Below, one piece after another: positions 7,323-16,694 of a stretch of DNA of 42,528 nt (its first letter is position 1; the number at the start of each line of letters is the position of its first letter). The position numbers and the translations under genes are program-made. Location of the stretch: positions 1-42,528 of the forward strand of contig JAQSWV010000021.1 of NCBI GenBank assembly GCA_029266455.1, written 5' to 3'. The notes under the pieces were generated by a model, which was given only the letters and a program-made list of their open reading frames with translations, was not told where the DNA came from and made no database searches. The stretch comes from Nocardioidaceae bacterium (GTDB taxonomy: Bacteria > Actinomycetota > Actinomycetes > Propionibacteriales > Nocardioidaceae).

Positions 7323-8981
7323 GTGACCCCCGAGGAGCTGTCCCGCATCGTCGCCGAGGCGCTGTCCGCGCTGGTCGACGACGGCGTTCTCGCGCTGGGC
7401 GGGGCCGTACCGCCCGAGGTCAGGGTCGAGCGTCCCAAGCTGCGCGAGCACGGTGACTACTCCACCAACGTGGCGCTGCAGCTGGCCAAGCAGGTCGGAC
7501 GCCCGCCACGCGAGCTCGCCGCACTGCTGGCCGCGCAGCTGGCCGCTGCTCCGGGTGTGGCGTCGGTCGAGGTGGCGGGTCCCGGGTTCCTCAACGTCAG
7601 GGTGGCCGCCGCCGCCCAGGGGGTGGTGGCCGGCTCGGTCCTGGCCGGTGGCGACGCGTACGGCAGCAGCGATGCGCTGGCCGGACAACGAATCAACCTC
7701 GAGTTCATCTCGGCCAACCCGACCGGCCCCTTGCACCTCGGCCACACCCGCTGGGCAGCGCTCGGCGACGCGATCGGCCGGGTCCTGTCCGCGGCCGGCG
7801 CGGACGTCACCCGCGAGTTCTACATCAACGACCGTGGCGCCCAGATGGACAAGTTCGGCGCCTCGCTGGAGGCCAGCGCCGCGGGCCGGCCGGTGCCCGA
7901 GGACGGCTATCACGGCGACTACGTGCACGAGCTCGCGCGCGCCATCGCCTCCGACCACCCGGAGTTCGCAGAGCTGCCCGCCGACGAGCGGGTGGTGGCC
8001 TTCCGCGAGGAGGGCTACCGGCGCCAGCTCACCGAACAGCGCCAGCAGCTCGAGGAGTTCCGTACCGTCTTCGACGTCTGGTCGTCGGAGCGCTCCCTGC
8101 ACGACGATGACCGCGTCAAGCACGGCATCGAGCGCCTCCGTGAGGCCGGGCATGTGTTCGAGGCAGAGGGGGCGCTGTGGATGCGCACCACCGACTTCGG
8201 CGATGACCGCGACCGGGTGCTCGTCCGCACCAACGGGGAGTACACGTACTTCGCCTCGGACTCCGCCTACTACGTCGACAAGCGCGAGCGCGGCTTCAGC
8301 CCGTGCATCTACCTGCTCGGGGCCGACCACCACGGGTACGTCAACCGGCTGAGGGTCCTGGCCGCCTGTGCGGGCGACGACCCCGACCGCGACATCGAGG
8401 TGCTCATCGGCCAGCTGGTGACCATCCTGCGCGGAGGCGAGGAGCTACGGCTGTCCAAGCGCGCCGGGACCATCCTGTCCCTCCGCGAGGTGGTCGACCT
8501 GACCGGCGTCGACGCCTTGCGCTACACGCTGTGCCGCTACCCGGCCGACTCGCCGCTCACGGTCGACATCGACGTCGTCACCCGGACCGCCAGCGACAAT
8601 CCCGTCTACTACGTCCAGTACGCGCACGCCCGGCTCTCGTCGATACTGCGCAACGCCGCCGACCTGGGGATCGCCGTGGGGGACCACGACCCGGGCCTGC
8701 TCAGCCACGAGCGCGAGGGCGAGCTGCTGCGCGCGCTGGCCGACCTGCCCCGCGTCGTGCAGCAGGCGGCCACGCTCCGCGAGCCCCACCGAGTCGCGCG
8801 GTACCTCGAGGACACCGCCGCCACCTTCCACAGGTTCTACGACGACTGCCGGGTGCTGCCGATGGGCGACGAGGAGGTCACGGACGTGCACCGGGCTCGA
8901 CTGGCGCTGGTGGCCGCGACCCGGGTGGTGCTGGCCAACGGTCTCCGGATGCTCGGGGTCACCGCCCCCGAGCGGATGTAG
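7323..8981 (+). CDS. argS: Arginyl-tRNA synthetase
   Basis: A class I aminoacyl-tRNA synthetase of 552 residues that charges tRNA-Arg with arginine. It has the N-terminal Arg-tRNA-synthetase additional domain (about residues 1-95), the HIGH-like motif in NPTGPLHLGHTRW, the KMSKS counterpart in LRLSKRAGTI, and a C-terminal DALR anticodon-binding domain ending in RMLGVTAPERM. The GTG at 7323 is preferred over the in-frame GTG at 7299 because homologues begin TPEELS and a -10 box sits at the leaderless distance. It is followed by lysA after nine bases, as in many actinobacteria where argS-lysA form an operon. One of its substrates, tRNA-Arg(CCG), is encoded 560 bases upstream. Confidence 0.96.
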   Translation: MTPEELSRIVAEALSALVDDGVLALGGAVPPEVRVERPKLREHGDYSTNVALQLAKQVGRPPRELAALLAAQLAAAPGVASVEVAGPGFLNVRVAAAAQGVVAGSVLAGGDAYGSSDALAGQRINLEFISANPTGPLHLGHTRWAALGDAIGRVLSAAGADVTREFYINDRGAQMDKFGASLEASAAGRPVPEDGYHGDYVHELARAIASDHPEFAELPADERVVAFREEGYRRQLTEQRQQLEEFRTVFDVWSSERSLHDDDRVKHGIERLREAGHVFEAEGALWMRTTDFGDDRDRVLVRTNGEYTYFASDSAYYVDKRERGFSPCIYLLGADHHGYVNRLRVLAACAGDDPDRDIEVLIGQLVTILRGGEELRLSKRAGTILSLREVVDLTGVDALRYTLCRYPADSPLTVDIDVVTRTASDNPVYYVQYAHARLSSILRNAADLGIAVGDHDPGLLSHEREGELLRALADLPRVVQQAATLREPHRVARYLEDTAATFHRFYDDCRVLPMGDEEVTDVHRARLALVAATRVVLANGLRMLGVTAPERM

Positions 8982-8990
8982 GGGCGCCGC

Positions 8991-10412
8991 ATGTCCCGAG
9001 CGCACGAGGCCGGCGCCCTGCACGCCGAGGCCGGACACCGCGGACCGCACTGGCTGCGCCAGCCCGACGACGTCAACCTGCTGGTTCCGAAGCTGTGGTC
9101 GCTCACCGCCCGCCGCGGCGACGACGGGGCCGTGCACGTCGGTGGTGTGCCGCTCCCGCAGCTGGCTGCCGAGCACCAGACCCCCAGCTACGTGCTCGAC
9201 GAGGCGGACTTCCGGCAGCGGGCGGCGTCGTTCCGCGACGCGTTCTCCGGCTTCGACGTCTACTACGCCGGCAAGGCGTTCATGTGCTCGGCGCTGCTGC
9301 GGTGGGTCGCCGAGGAGGGACTCAGCCTCGACGTCTGCACGGGTGGGGAGCTGGGGCTGGCCCTGCGGGCCGGGTTCGACCCTGCGCGGATCGGGCTGCA
9401 CGGAAACAACAAGACCGAGGCGGAGCTGGCGCGCGCTCTCGAGGCAGGGGTGGGACGGATCATCGTCGACTCCCACCAGGAGATCGAGCGTCTCGGCCGC
9501 CTGGCCGAGCAGCGCGGCGCCCTTCCGGGCGTGCTGGTGCGCGTGACCGTCGGCGTCGAGGCGCACACACACGAGTACATCGCCACCGCGCACGAGGACC
9601 AGAAGTTCGGCTTCTCGATCGCCGAGGGCGAGGCGTTCGCGGCCGTGCACCGGGTGCTGTCCTCGCCGCACCTGCGGCTGCTGGGCCTGCACTCGCACAT
9701 CGGCTCCCAGATCTGGGACACCTCGGGCTTCGAGGTGGCCGCGCGACGGGTGCTCGCGCTGCACGCACGGGTGCGCGCCGAGCTCGGCGTCGAGCTCCCC
9801 GAGCTGGACCTCGGCGGCGGCTTCGGCATCGCCTACACCACCCAGGACGACCCGGACCCGCCGGCGGTGCTCGCCTCCGGCCTGCGCGACATCGTGCTGC
9901 ACGAGTGCCGTGCACTCCGGATCGACCCGCCCCAGCTCTCGGTGGAGCCCGGGCGGGCGCTCGCCGGCCCCGCCATGTGCACGCTGTACGAGGTCGGCAC
10001 GGTCAAGCCGGTCGCAGTGGGATCGGGGGCGACGCGGTTGTACGTCTCGGTCGACGGAGGGATGAGCGACAACGTCCGCCCGGCGCTGTACGACGCGGAC
10101 TACTCCTGCACCCTCGCGTCCCGCGCCTCGTCGGCGGCGCCGGTGCTCGCCCGCGTGGTCGGGCGGCACTGCGAGTCCGGCGACATCGTGGTCAAGGACG
10201 AGTTCCTTCCCGGTGACGTCCGCCCCGGCGACCTGATCGCGGTTCCCGGTACCGGCGCCTACTGTCGGTCACTGGCGAGCAACTACAACCACGTACCCAG
10301 GCCGGGGGTCGTCTCCGTCCGGGACGGTGTCGCCCGCACCGTCGTGCGCCGCGAGACCGAGCGCGACCTGTACGCGCTCGATGTCGCGGCGGAGCCGGCG
10401 GTGACCGGGTGA
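8991..10412 (+). CDS. lysA: Diaminopimelate decarboxylase
   Basis: A PLP-dependent alanine-racemase-fold enzyme of 473 residues that converts meso-diaminopimelate to lysine, the last step of lysine synthesis. The PLP lysine is about K95 in YYAGKAF. HSHIGSQIW, the glycine-rich DLGGGFGIAY and the EPGRALAG phosphate-binding motif follow in order, and GAYCRSLASNYN near the C-terminus is the conserved active-site tyrosine region. AGGGG stands six bases upstream of the ATG. It overlaps the possible upstream GTG of hom, so lysA and hom are probably co-transcribed. Length is normal for actinobacteria, which have a short N-terminal extension. Confidence 0.96.
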   Translation: MSRAHEAGALHAEAGHRGPHWLRQPDDVNLLVPKLWSLTARRGDDGAVHVGGVPLPQLAAEHQTPSYVLDEADFRQRAASFRDAFSGFDVYYAGKAFMCSALLRWVAEEGLSLDVCTGGELGLALRAGFDPARIGLHGNNKTEAELARALEAGVGRIIVDSHQEIERLGRLAEQRGALPGVLVRVTVGVEAHTHEYIATAHEDQKFGFSIAEGEAFAAVHRVLSSPHLRLLGLHSHIGSQIWDTSGFEVAARRVLALHARVRAELGVELPELDLGGGFGIAYTTQDDPDPPAVLASGLRDIVLHECRALRIDPPQLSVEPGRALAGPAMCTLYEVGTVKPVAVGSGATRLYVSVDGGMSDNVRPALYDADYSCTLASRASSAAPVLARVVGRHCESGDIVVKDEFLPGDVRPGDLIAVPGTGAYCRSLASNYNHVPRPGVVSVRDGVARTVVRRETERDLYALDVAAEPAVTG

Positions 10413-10447
10413 CAGGATCGTCCGTGGCCGACCCCGGAGGAGGATCG

Positions 10448-11764
10448 ATGAGCCAGCACAGCGAGAAGCGCCCGTTGGGCATCGCGCTGCTCGGCTGCGG
10501 GGTCGTGGGTACCGAGGTCGCCCGGCTCCTGACCGAGCAAGGCGGCGAGCTCGCCGCGCGTGTCGGCGCGCCGCTCGAGCTGCGCGGCATCGCGGTGCGC
10601 CGGTCGGGGCGGGCCCGTGGCCTGGACCTCGACGCACAGCTGTTCACGACGGATGCCGAGAGCCTGGTGCGCCGCGACGACGTCGACCTCGTGGTGGAGG
10701 TCATCGGCGGGATCGAGCCGGCCCGCTCGCTGATCCTGGCGGCCCTCGAGCACGGGGCATCGGTCGTCACGGCCAACAAGGCACTGCTGGCCGAGGACGG
10801 CGCCACGCTGTTCGCTGCCGCGGAGAAGGCGCAGCGGGACCTGTACTTCGAGGCGTCCGTCGCCGGCGCCATCCCCATCCTGCGCCCGCTGGCCGAGTCA
10901 CTGGCCGGCGACCGCGTCCGGCGCGTGATCGGGATCGTCAACGGCACCACCAACTTCGTTCTCGACCGGATGTCGACGTCGGGCACCGGCTTCACCGAGG
11001 CGCTGGAGGAGGCGCAGGCGCTGGGGTACGCGGAGGCGGACCCGACCGCCGACGTCGAGGGCTTCGACGCAGCAGCGAAGGCCGCCATCCTGGCCGGGCT
11101 GGCCTTCCACACCCGCGTGACGGCGGCGGACGTCTACCGTGAGGGAATCACCGAGGTGTCGGCCGGTGACGTGGCCTCCGCAACCGAGATGGGGTGCGTG
11201 GTCAAGCTGCTGGCGATCTGCGAGCGGCACGACACCCCGGACGGTGAGGCGGTGTCCGCACGGGTGCACCCGGCGATGATCCCCGCAGACCACCCGCTCG
11301 CCAGCGTCCGGGAGGCGTACAACGCCGTCTTCGTCGAGAGCGAGGCCGCGGGACGGCTGATGTTCTACGGGCCGGGCGCGGGCGGCCCGCCGACCGCGAG
11401 CGCGGTCCTCGGCGACCTCGTGAGTGCTGCCCGGAACCGGCTGTCCGATGTGCGCGGGGTGGGTGAGTCGGTGCATGCGCAGTGCGAGGTGCTCCCGATG
11501 GGCGACACCTACACCCGGTACCACGTCGCCATCGACGTCGACGACCGCACCGGGGTGCTGGCCTCGGTGGCCACGGAGTTCAGCCGGCACGGGGTCTCGA
11601 TCCAGACGGTGCGCCAGGAAGGCCGCGGCGACGACGCCCAGCTGGTGATCGTCACCCACCGCGCTCGCGACGCCGACCTCGCCGCAACCGTGGCAGGCCT
11701 GGCGGGCATGGACATGGTCCGCGAGGTGACGTCGGTGATGCGCGTCGAGGCCGAGCCGGAATGA
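10448..11764 (+). CDS. hom: Homoserine dehydrogenase
   Basis: Reduces aspartate semialdehyde to homoserine with NAD(P)H, the branch point to threonine and methionine. The 438 residues comprise an N-terminal Rossmann fold ([12 protein letters not shown]), the catalytic domain with [18 protein letters not shown] and [15 protein letters not shown], and a C-terminal ACT domain (from about residue 355, [18 protein letters not shown]) that in the family gives threonine feedback. The ATG at 10448 is chosen for the GGAGGAGG seven bases upstream; the GTG at 10409 overlapping the lysA stop lacks one. The stop overlaps the thrC start (ATGA), indicating translational coupling. Confidence 0.95.
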   Translation: MSQHSEKRPLGIALLGCGVVGTEVARLLTEQGGELAARVGAPLELRGIAVRRSGRARGLDLDAQLFTTDAESLVRRDDVDLVVEVIGGIEPARSLILAALEHGASVVTANKALLAEDGATLFAAAEKAQRDLYFEASVAGAIPILRPLAESLAGDRVRRVIGIVNGTTNFVLDRMSTSGTGFTEALEEAQALGYAEADPTADVEGFDAAAKAAILAGLAFHTRVTAADVYREGITEVSAGDVASATEMGCVVKLLAICERHDTPDGEAVSARVHPAMIPADHPLASVREAYNAVFVESEAAGRLMFYGPGAGGPPTASAVLGDLVSAARNRLSDVRGVGESVHAQCEVLPMGDTYTRYHVAIDVDDRTGVLASVATEFSRHGVSIQTVRQEGRGDDAQLVIVTHRARDADLAATVAGLAGMDMVREVTSVMRVEAEPE

Positions 11765-11796
11765 GCGCCGGGATGAGCGCCGGGATGAGCGCCGGA
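11761..11796 (+). repeat. 12-bp minisatellite triplicating the thrC start codon
   Basis: ATGAGCGCCGGG at 11761-11772 and 11773-11784 and ATGAGCGCCGGA at 11785-11796, then a degenerate fourth unit ACGAGCGCGCAC. Each of the first three units supplies an in-frame ATG for thrC; the first also contains the hom stop TGA. Copy-number change would keep the frame and the hom-thrC coupling. Confidence 0.93.
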
Positions 11797-12894
11797 ACGA
11801 GCGCGCACAGGACCGGTGTGGCCCGTACCGGCGCCAAGCTGTGGCGGGGAGTGATCGCGGAGTACCGCGAATGGCTGCCCGTTGACGAGTCGAGCCCGGT
11901 GGTGACTCTCTGCGAGGGGGGAACCCCGCTGGTCACGTCGGGATGGCTGTCGGAGCTGACCGGCGCCGAGGTGTGGCTCAAGGTCGAGGGCGACAACCCC
12001 ACCGGCTCGTTCAAGGACCGGGGAATGTCCGTCGCCATCTCGGTGGCGCTGGCCGAAAGAGCCGCGGCGGTCGTCTGCGCGTCGACCGGGAACACGTCGG
12101 CGTCGATGACCGCCTACGCCGCCCGGGCCGGCCTGCGGCCGGTCGTGCTGGTGCCGCACGGACGGATCGCGGCCGGGAAGATGGCTCAGGCGGTGATGCA
12201 CGGGGCGACCGTCGTGCAGGTGCGCGGCAACTTCGACGACTGCCTGCGGCTGGCCCGGGAGCTGGCCGACACCTACCCCGTCTCCCTCGTCAACTCGGTC
12301 AACCCGGCGCGGCTCGAGGGGCAGAAGACCGCCGCGTTCGAGGTGGTCGACGCCCTCGGGGCCGCCCCGGACGCACACGTGCTTCCGGTGGGTAACGCCG
12401 GGAACATTGCGGCGTACTGGATGGGCTATCGCGCCTACGCGGCCGACGGCCTCACCGACCGGCTCCCGGTCATGTGGGGTTTCCAGGCCGAGGGCGCCGC
12501 ACCGCTGGTCAGTGGACAGCCGGTCACGCACCCCGACACCCTCGCCACCGCGATCCGGGTGGGCAACCCTGCCTCCTGGAACCTCGCTCTCCGGGCACGG
12601 GACGAGTCCGGCGGGCTGATCGCCGCGGTCAGCGACCAGCAGATCCTGCAGGCCCAGCGCGAGCTCGCCGCCCGCGACGGTGTCTTCGTGGAGCCGGCGT
12701 CGGCTGCCGGTGCCGCAGGCCTGGCCCAGCTCGCGGAGCAGGGCCGGGCATTGGCGGGACTGCGCATCGTCGTCACGGTCACCGGTCACGGGCTCAAGGA
12801 CGTGGACACCGCTCTGGACGCCCAGGGACCTCTGGTCGACGACGTGATCGACGCCGACGTGCATGCGGCCGCCGGCGCAGCCGGACTGCGCTGA
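11761..12894 (+). CDS. thrC: Threonine synthase
   Basis: A PLP fold-type II enzyme that converts O-phosphohomoserine to threonine. The 377 residues include the PLP lysine, about K85, in [11 protein letters not shown], the STGNTSAS phosphate-binding loop, and [12 protein letters not shown]. The first ATG overlaps the hom stop as ATGA; two further in-frame ATGs follow at 11773 and 11785 because the start lies in a 12-bp repeat, so the N-terminus reads [12 protein letters not shown]. No clear ribosome-binding site precedes any of them, so initiation may depend on coupling to hom. Homologues start close to the YREWLPV segment, so the first 25-30 residues are an unconserved tail. It is followed by thrB after 18 bases. 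Confidence 0.94.
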   Translation: MSAGMSAGMSAGTSAHRTGVARTGAKLWRGVIAEYREWLPVDESSPVVTLCEGGTPLVTSGWLSELTGAEVWLKVEGDNPTGSFKDRGMSVAISVALAERAAAVVCASTGNTSASMTAYAARAGLRPVVLVPHGRIAAGKMAQAVMHGATVVQVRGNFDDCLRLARELADTYPVSLVNSVNPARLEGQKTAAFEVVDALGAAPDAHVLPVGNAGNIAAYWMGYRAYAADGLTDRLPVMWGFQAEGAAPLVSGQPVTHPDTLATAIRVGNPASWNLALRARDESGGLIAAVSDQQILQAQRELAARDGVFVEPASAAGAAGLAQLAEQGRALAGLRIVVTVTGHGLKDVDTALDAQGPLVDDVIDADVHAAAGAAGLR

Positions 12895-12912
12895 CGTGAC
12901 CGCATCGGGCGG

Positions 12913-13842
12913 ATGCCGACCCCGGGGGTGCCGGTGACCGCGAGGCAGCCGACGGGGACACAGCCCTGGAGGGACGGGCCGGTGACGGTCTCGGTCCCGG
13001 CGACCAGCGCCAACCTGGGGCCGGGATTCGACAGCTTCGGCCTGGCCGTCGACCTGTGCAACGAGGTCACCGCCGAGGTGGTCCCCCACGGTCTGCACGT
13101 GCACGTCGAGGGAGAGGGCGCCGACCTGGTCGCCCGGGACGAGTCGCACCTGGTCGTACGCGCCGCGCGAGCCACGTTGGCGCTGCTGGACGTGGCCGTG
13201 CCCGGGATGCGCATCTCCTGCTGTGACCGGATCCCGCACGCGCGTGGTCTCGGGTCCTCGGCAGCCGCCATCGTCGCCGGCATCACCGTGGCCAAGACAC
13301 TGGTGACCGACGGGGACCGACTGGACCAGGCCGCCGTCCTCCGGCTGGCGGCACGGATCGAGGGGCATCCCGACAACGTCGCGGCAGCGGTGTACGGCGG
13401 CTTCACGGTGGCCTGGCGCGATGCGACCGGAGCGCGCGCCCTGCGCCTCGAGCCACGGGTAGGTGCGGTCGCGCTGGTGCCCGAGGAGCCGGGTAGCACC
13501 GCAGCGGCGCGTGGGCTGCTCCCCGAGCACGTCGCCCACTCCGACGCGGCGTGGACCGCCGGCCGGGCCGGGCTACTGGTGGCCGCGATGACCGGTCGCC
13601 CTGAGCTCCTGCTGGCGGCCACGGACGACCGGCTCCACCAGCAGTACCGGGCAGCAGCCATGCCGAGAACGGCCGCACTGGTCACCGAGCTGCGCGCGGC
13701 GGGTGTCGCCGCGATGGTCTCGGGGGCGGGCCCCAGTGTGCTGGTGCTGCACGGGGAAGAGCCTCCCGACCTGCCGCTTCCGCGTGGGTGGGTGCACCAG
13801 CCGTTGCGGATCGACCTCCACGGCGCGCGGGTGCGCGGCTGA
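12913..13842 (+). CDS. thrB: Homoserine kinase
   Basis: A GHMP-family kinase that phosphorylates homoserine with ATP, providing the ThrC substrate. The 309 residues show VPATSANLGPGFDSFG near the N-terminus, the ATP-binding loop RGLGSSAAAIVAGI, HPDNVAAAVYGGF and the C-terminal GAGPSVLVL. The start is uncertain: the ATG at 12913 adds about 23 residues before the conserved core, and GTG codons at 12934 and 12982 are alternatives; none has a strong ribosome-binding site. The gene ends the hom-thrC-thrB unit and is followed by a hairpin and the long rho leader. Confidence 0.93.
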   Translation: MPTPGVPVTARQPTGTQPWRDGPVTVSVPATSANLGPGFDSFGLAVDLCNEVTAEVVPHGLHVHVEGEGADLVARDESHLVVRAARATLALLDVAVPGMRISCCDRIPHARGLGSSAAAIVAGITVAKTLVTDGDRLDQAAVLRLAARIEGHPDNVAAAVYGGFTVAWRDATGARALRLEPRVGAVALVPEEPGSTAAARGLLPEHVAHSDAAWTAGRAGLLVAAMTGRPELLLAATDDRLHQQYRAAAMPRTAALVTELRAAGVAAMVSGAGPSVLVLHGEEPPDLPLPRGWVHQPLRIDLHGARVRG

Positions 13843-13854
13843 CCGCCAGCTGCA

Positions 13855-13877
13855 CCGGGAATGTCGCCGGTTCCCGG
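13855..13877 (+). terminator. Hairpin after thrB
   Basis: CCGGGAA (13855-13861) and TTCCCGG (13871-13877) form a perfect 7-bp stem with a nine-base loop, 13 bases after the thrB stop codon. No T-run follows. It is a candidate end of the threonine operon transcript. Confidence 0.5.
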
Positions 13878-13894
13878 CGTGTTGGTGTATGGGC

Positions 13895-13931
13895 GTACGA
13901 CAGTCAACTGAGGCAGGTGCTACTGTCGTAC
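13895..13931. promoter_or_regulatory. Perfect palindrome over candidate rho promoter
   Basis: GTACGACAGT (13895-13904) and ACTGTCGTAC (13922-13931) are perfect reverse complements separated by 17 bases. The arms overlap a plausible promoter: ACGACA (13897-13902, sharing GACA with TTGACA), an 18-base spacer and TGC-TACTGT (-10 at 13921-13926). It can be an operator for a dimeric regulator or, if transcribed, an RNA hairpin. The protein that would bind is unknown. Confidence 0.6.
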
Positions 13932-14208
13932 TCGCGCAGCGCCCCCCACCCGGAGCAACCTGGACCGGGCGGCGCAGACGCACACCTCCTTCTCCACCGT
14001 TCTGGTGTGTCCGGTCCCTGACGGGCCTGACCGAGTTCAGAGCGCACAAGGGTTCCGCCGCCGGACACGACGGAGGGGGAGACCCGGAGCCTTCACCTGT
14101 CTGGGGGCCGCCCACCCGACGTGAGCGGCCGGCTCCAGCGGATTCTGGATGTGCCAGGACCGCCACCGGCAGGTCAACGCGACCAGCCCGACGTGGGAAG
14201 GACCTCAC

Positions 14209-16290
14209 GTGACCGACACTCCCACCACTTCACCACCCGCGGACGTCGCCGGCGACGGCACCACCACGCCCGCGTCGACGGGCACGTCGCAGGCGCGCCG
14301 CCGCTCCGGCGGAGGCTTGAGCGGGATGGTGCTCGCCGAGCTGCAGCAGGTCGCCGGCGGGCTGGGCATCAAGGGCACGACCCGGATGCGCAAGAGCCAG
14401 CTGATCGAGGCGATCAGCGCCGCACAGACGCAGGGCCGGGACGGGGCCGGCGGCGACGGTGTCGCCGGCAACGCCGCCCGGTCGTCGGCCCGGTCGTCGG
14501 CCCGGTCGTCAGCCCAGCAATCGGCCCAGCAATCGGCCCAGCAGTCAGCACGGGCCGACTCCCGGACGTCGAGCCCGGCGCCGGAGCCGGCCACCGAGGC
14601 TGCTCCGCCCCCCGTCGACGACCGCGCCGCTGCGCAGAGCGTCGCGCCGAGCCAGGCACCTTTCGACACCCCCGGCTCGGAGGTGCCCGACGAGCAAGGG
14701 CGGGACGGCCGGAGCGAGAGCCAGCGGGACAGCCGCGGCGACAACGCGGGTGCCCACCGCAGCGACGACCGCAGTGACAGCCGGAACAACGACAACGGCA
14801 ATGACAACCGGAATGAGAGCCGCAGTGACAACAGTCGCAGCGACAACCGGGGCAACGACACCAGCAAGGACAGCCGGAACAACGACAGCCGCGGTGACGG
14901 CCGCGGTGACACCCGCAGCGACAACCGCGGTGACACCCGCGGCGACAACCGCAGTGACACCCGTAGTGACACCCGCAGTGACACCCGCACCGACAGCCGC
15001 GGTCCCCGGCGGGACGACGAGGGCGAGGGCAGCAGCCGCCGTCGTCGGCGCAACCGGAACCGCGACCGGAGCGGTGGCCGCGACCGCGGCAGCGAGCGCC
15101 AGAGCGGGCGCGACAGCGAGCCGCAGGTCAGCGACGACGACGTCCTCCTGCCGGTTGCCGGCATCCTCGACGTACTCGACAATTACGCGTTCGTCCGCAC
15201 CTCGGGCTACCTGCCCGGTCCCGACGACGTCTACGTGTCCCTGTCGATGGTGCGCAAGCACAGTCTCCGCAAGGGCGACGCCGTCACCGGACAGGTCAAG
15301 CAGGCTCGCGATGTCGACCGCAAGGAGAAGTTCAACCCGCTCGTCCGCATCGACTCCATCAATGGAAGCGACCCCGAGGCGGCGAGGAAGCGGCTCGAGT
15401 TCTCCAAGCTCACGCCCCTGTACGCGCAGGACCGGCTCCGGCTGGAGACCGAGGCCTCGATACTGACCACGCGGGTCATCGACATCGTCGCCCCGATCGG
15501 CAAGGGGCAGCGCGGCCTCATCGTCTCTCCGTCCAAGGCGGGCAAGACGCTGGTGCTGCAGTCGATCGCCAACGCGATCACCACGAACAACCCAGAGTGC
15601 CACCTGATGGTCGTGCTGGTCGACGAACGGCCCGAAGAGGTCACCGACATGCAGCGGGCGGTCAAGGGCGAGGTCATCGCGTCCACCTTCGACCGTCCGG
15701 CCGACGACCACACCACGGTCGCCGAGCTGGCCATCGAGCGCGCCAAGCGACTCGTCGAGCTCGGCCACGACGTCGTCGTGCTGCTTGACTCGATCACCCG
15801 GCTCGGCCGTGCGTACAACCTCGCCGCGCCCGCCAGCGGGCGGATCCTGTCCGGTGGCGTCGACTCGTCGGCGCTCTACCCGCCCAAGCGATTCTTCGGT
15901 GCGGCCCGCAACATCGAGGACGGCGGGTCACTGACGATCCTGGCCACGGCGCTGATCGAGACCGGCTCCAAGATGGATGAGGTCATCTTCGAGGAGTTCA
16001 AGGGCACCGGGAACATGGAGCTGCGACTGCGGCGCGAGTTCGCCGACAAGCGCATCTTCCCGGCCATCGACGTCGACTCCTCGGGTACCCGGCGCGAGGA
16101 GCTGCTGATGAGCCGCGACGAGCTGCAGGTCGTGTGGAAGCTGCGCCGGGTGCTGTCGGCGCTGGACGGGCAACAGGCCCTCGAGCTCATCCTGGACAAG
16201 CTCAAGAAGACGCGGAGCAACGTCGAGTTCCTCATGCAGGTACGCGACACGATGCCGATGCAGGGCAACGGCCGCCGCGACGAAGGCTGA
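14209..16290 (+). CDS. rho: Transcription termination factor Rho
   Basis: A hexameric RNA-dependent ATPase/translocase that ends transcription. The 693 residues run: an SAP-like Rho N-domain (about 36-72); a disordered insertion (about 73-300) first rich in A/S/Q/P, then in D/R/N/S/G; the RNA-binding cold-shock-like domain (about 305-380, [19 protein letters not shown]); and the RecA-like ATPase with Walker A SPSKAGKT near 440, Walker [11 protein letters not shown] near 521-530, and [20 protein letters not shown]. Insertions here are typical of actinobacterial Rho, which are longer than the roughly 420-residue E. coli protein. This one is built largely of 12-bp repeats. GTG at 14209 is chosen for GGAAGGAC five bases upstream. 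Confidence 0.95.
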   Translation: MTDTPTTSPPADVAGDGTTTPASTGTSQARRRSGGGLSGMVLAELQQVAGGLGIKGTTRMRKSQLIEAISAAQTQGRDGAGGDGVAGNAARSSARSSARSSAQQSAQQSAQQSARADSRTSSPAPEPATEAAPPPVDDRAAAQSVAPSQAPFDTPGSEVPDEQGRDGRSESQRDSRGDNAGAHRSDDRSDSRNNDNGNDNRNESRSDNSRSDNRGNDTSKDSRNNDSRGDGRGDTRSDNRGDTRGDNRSDTRSDTRSDTRTDSRGPRRDDEGEGSSRRRRRNRNRDRSGGRDRGSERQSGRDSEPQVSDDDVLLPVAGILDVLDNYAFVRTSGYLPGPDDVYVSLSMVRKHSLRKGDAVTGQVKQARDVDRKEKFNPLVRIDSINGSDPEAARKRLEFSKLTPLYAQDRLRLETEASILTTRVIDIVAPIGKGQRGLIVSPSKAGKTLVLQSIANAITTNNPECHLMVVLVDERPEEVTDMQRAVKGEVIASTFDRPADDHTTVAELAIERAKRLVELGHDVVVLLDSITRLGRAYNLAAPASGRILSGGVDSSALYPPKRFFGAARNIEDGGSLTILATALIETGSKMDEVIFEEFKGTGNMELRLRREFADKRIFPAIDVDSSGTRREELLMSRDELQVVWKLRRVLSALDGQQALELILDKLKKTRSNVEFLMQVRDTMPMQGNGRRDEG
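14479..14550 (+). repeat. Two adjacent 12-bp repeats in rho (ARSS and AQQS units)
   Basis: Three units of CGGTCGTCGGCC (14479-14514, last with one change) are followed by three of CAGCAATCGGCC (14515-14550, last with changes). They encode ARSS-like and AQQS-like tetrapeptides in the disordered insertion of Rho. Confidence 0.9.
14884..15003 (+). repeat. Ten-unit 12-bp repeat in rho (D-x-R-G/S)
   Basis: Ten consecutive 12-bp units starting GACxxCCGC encode [40 protein letters not shown], at about Rho residues 226-265. Units at 14956-14991 are nearly identical. The upstream stretch from about 14700 is a looser version of the same pattern. Confidence 0.92.
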
Positions 16291-16468
16291 CGAATCCGCT
16301 GGCGCCGGGGCACCGGGGCTGCCGCTTCCCCGCCCCGACGCGCCGCGGAACAACGACCGCGGCATTCGCGTTGCCGCCGATGTCGATGAGACACTTGTCG
16401 ACGGTTCCGGTTCACGTCCCCGCGCCTACGGGCGACGACCCGGCGACCACGTCACGGAGAGGATCCCC

Positions 16469-16687
16469 ATGAAGCCCGACATCCACCCCGCCTACGGCGA
16501 GACCACGGTCACCTGCACGTGCGGTGCCACCTTCACCACCCGCAGCACCGCGAGCAACGGCTCCATCCACGCGGACGTGTGCTCGCAGTGCCACCCCTTC
16601 TACACCGGCAAGCAGAAGATCCTCGACACCGGAGGCCGGGTCGCGCGCTTCGAGAAGCGGTACGCGGCCAAGGCCGCCAAGAAGTAG
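16469..16687 (+). CDS. rpmE: Ribosomal protein bL31 (zinc-binding form)
   Basis: A 72-residue 50S subunit protein at the intersubunit bridge. It begins [20 protein letters not shown] and has the zinc ligands C-x-C and C-x-x-C (CTC and CSQC), which mark it as the C+ (zinc-containing) paralogue; actinobacteria often carry a second, zinc-free copy elsewhere used under zinc starvation. The C-terminus is lysine-rich. GGAGAGG lies six bases upstream. It stands between rho and prfA, 178 bases after rho, and is followed by a very strong hairpin, so it is probably transcribed from its own promoter or with rho. Confidence 0.96.
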   Translation: MKPDIHPAYGETTVTCTCGATFTTRSTASNGSIHADVCSQCHPFYTGKQKILDTGGRVARFEKRYAAKAAKK

Positions 16688-16694
16688 CACCTCA

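Larger units (their letters stand above)
13843..14208 (+). other. rho leader region (366 bp without a gene)
   Basis: Contains the thrB hairpin (13855-13877), the 10-bp-arm palindrome with a candidate promoter (13895-13931), then about 275 bases of untranslated leader before rho. Possible peptide frames here have no recognisable family and no good start signal. A long leader is common for rho genes, which are often autoregulated; whether this one is cannot be seen. Confidence 0.6.

Noticed and set aside
8303-10216. Large plus-strand open frame across argS and lysA
   Set aside because: It overlaps two well-supported genes in another frame and is an Arg/Pro/Ala-rich shadow.
8982-10447. Lysine riboswitch or attenuator before lysA or hom
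   Set aside because: Only 9 and 35 bases separate the genes; no aptamer or run of Lys/Thr codons is present.
14716-15000. Antisense gene encoding a Val/Ala/Pro repeat protein opposite rho
   Set aside because: It is only the reverse reading of the D-x-R-x repeat region; no promoter or start signal is visible.
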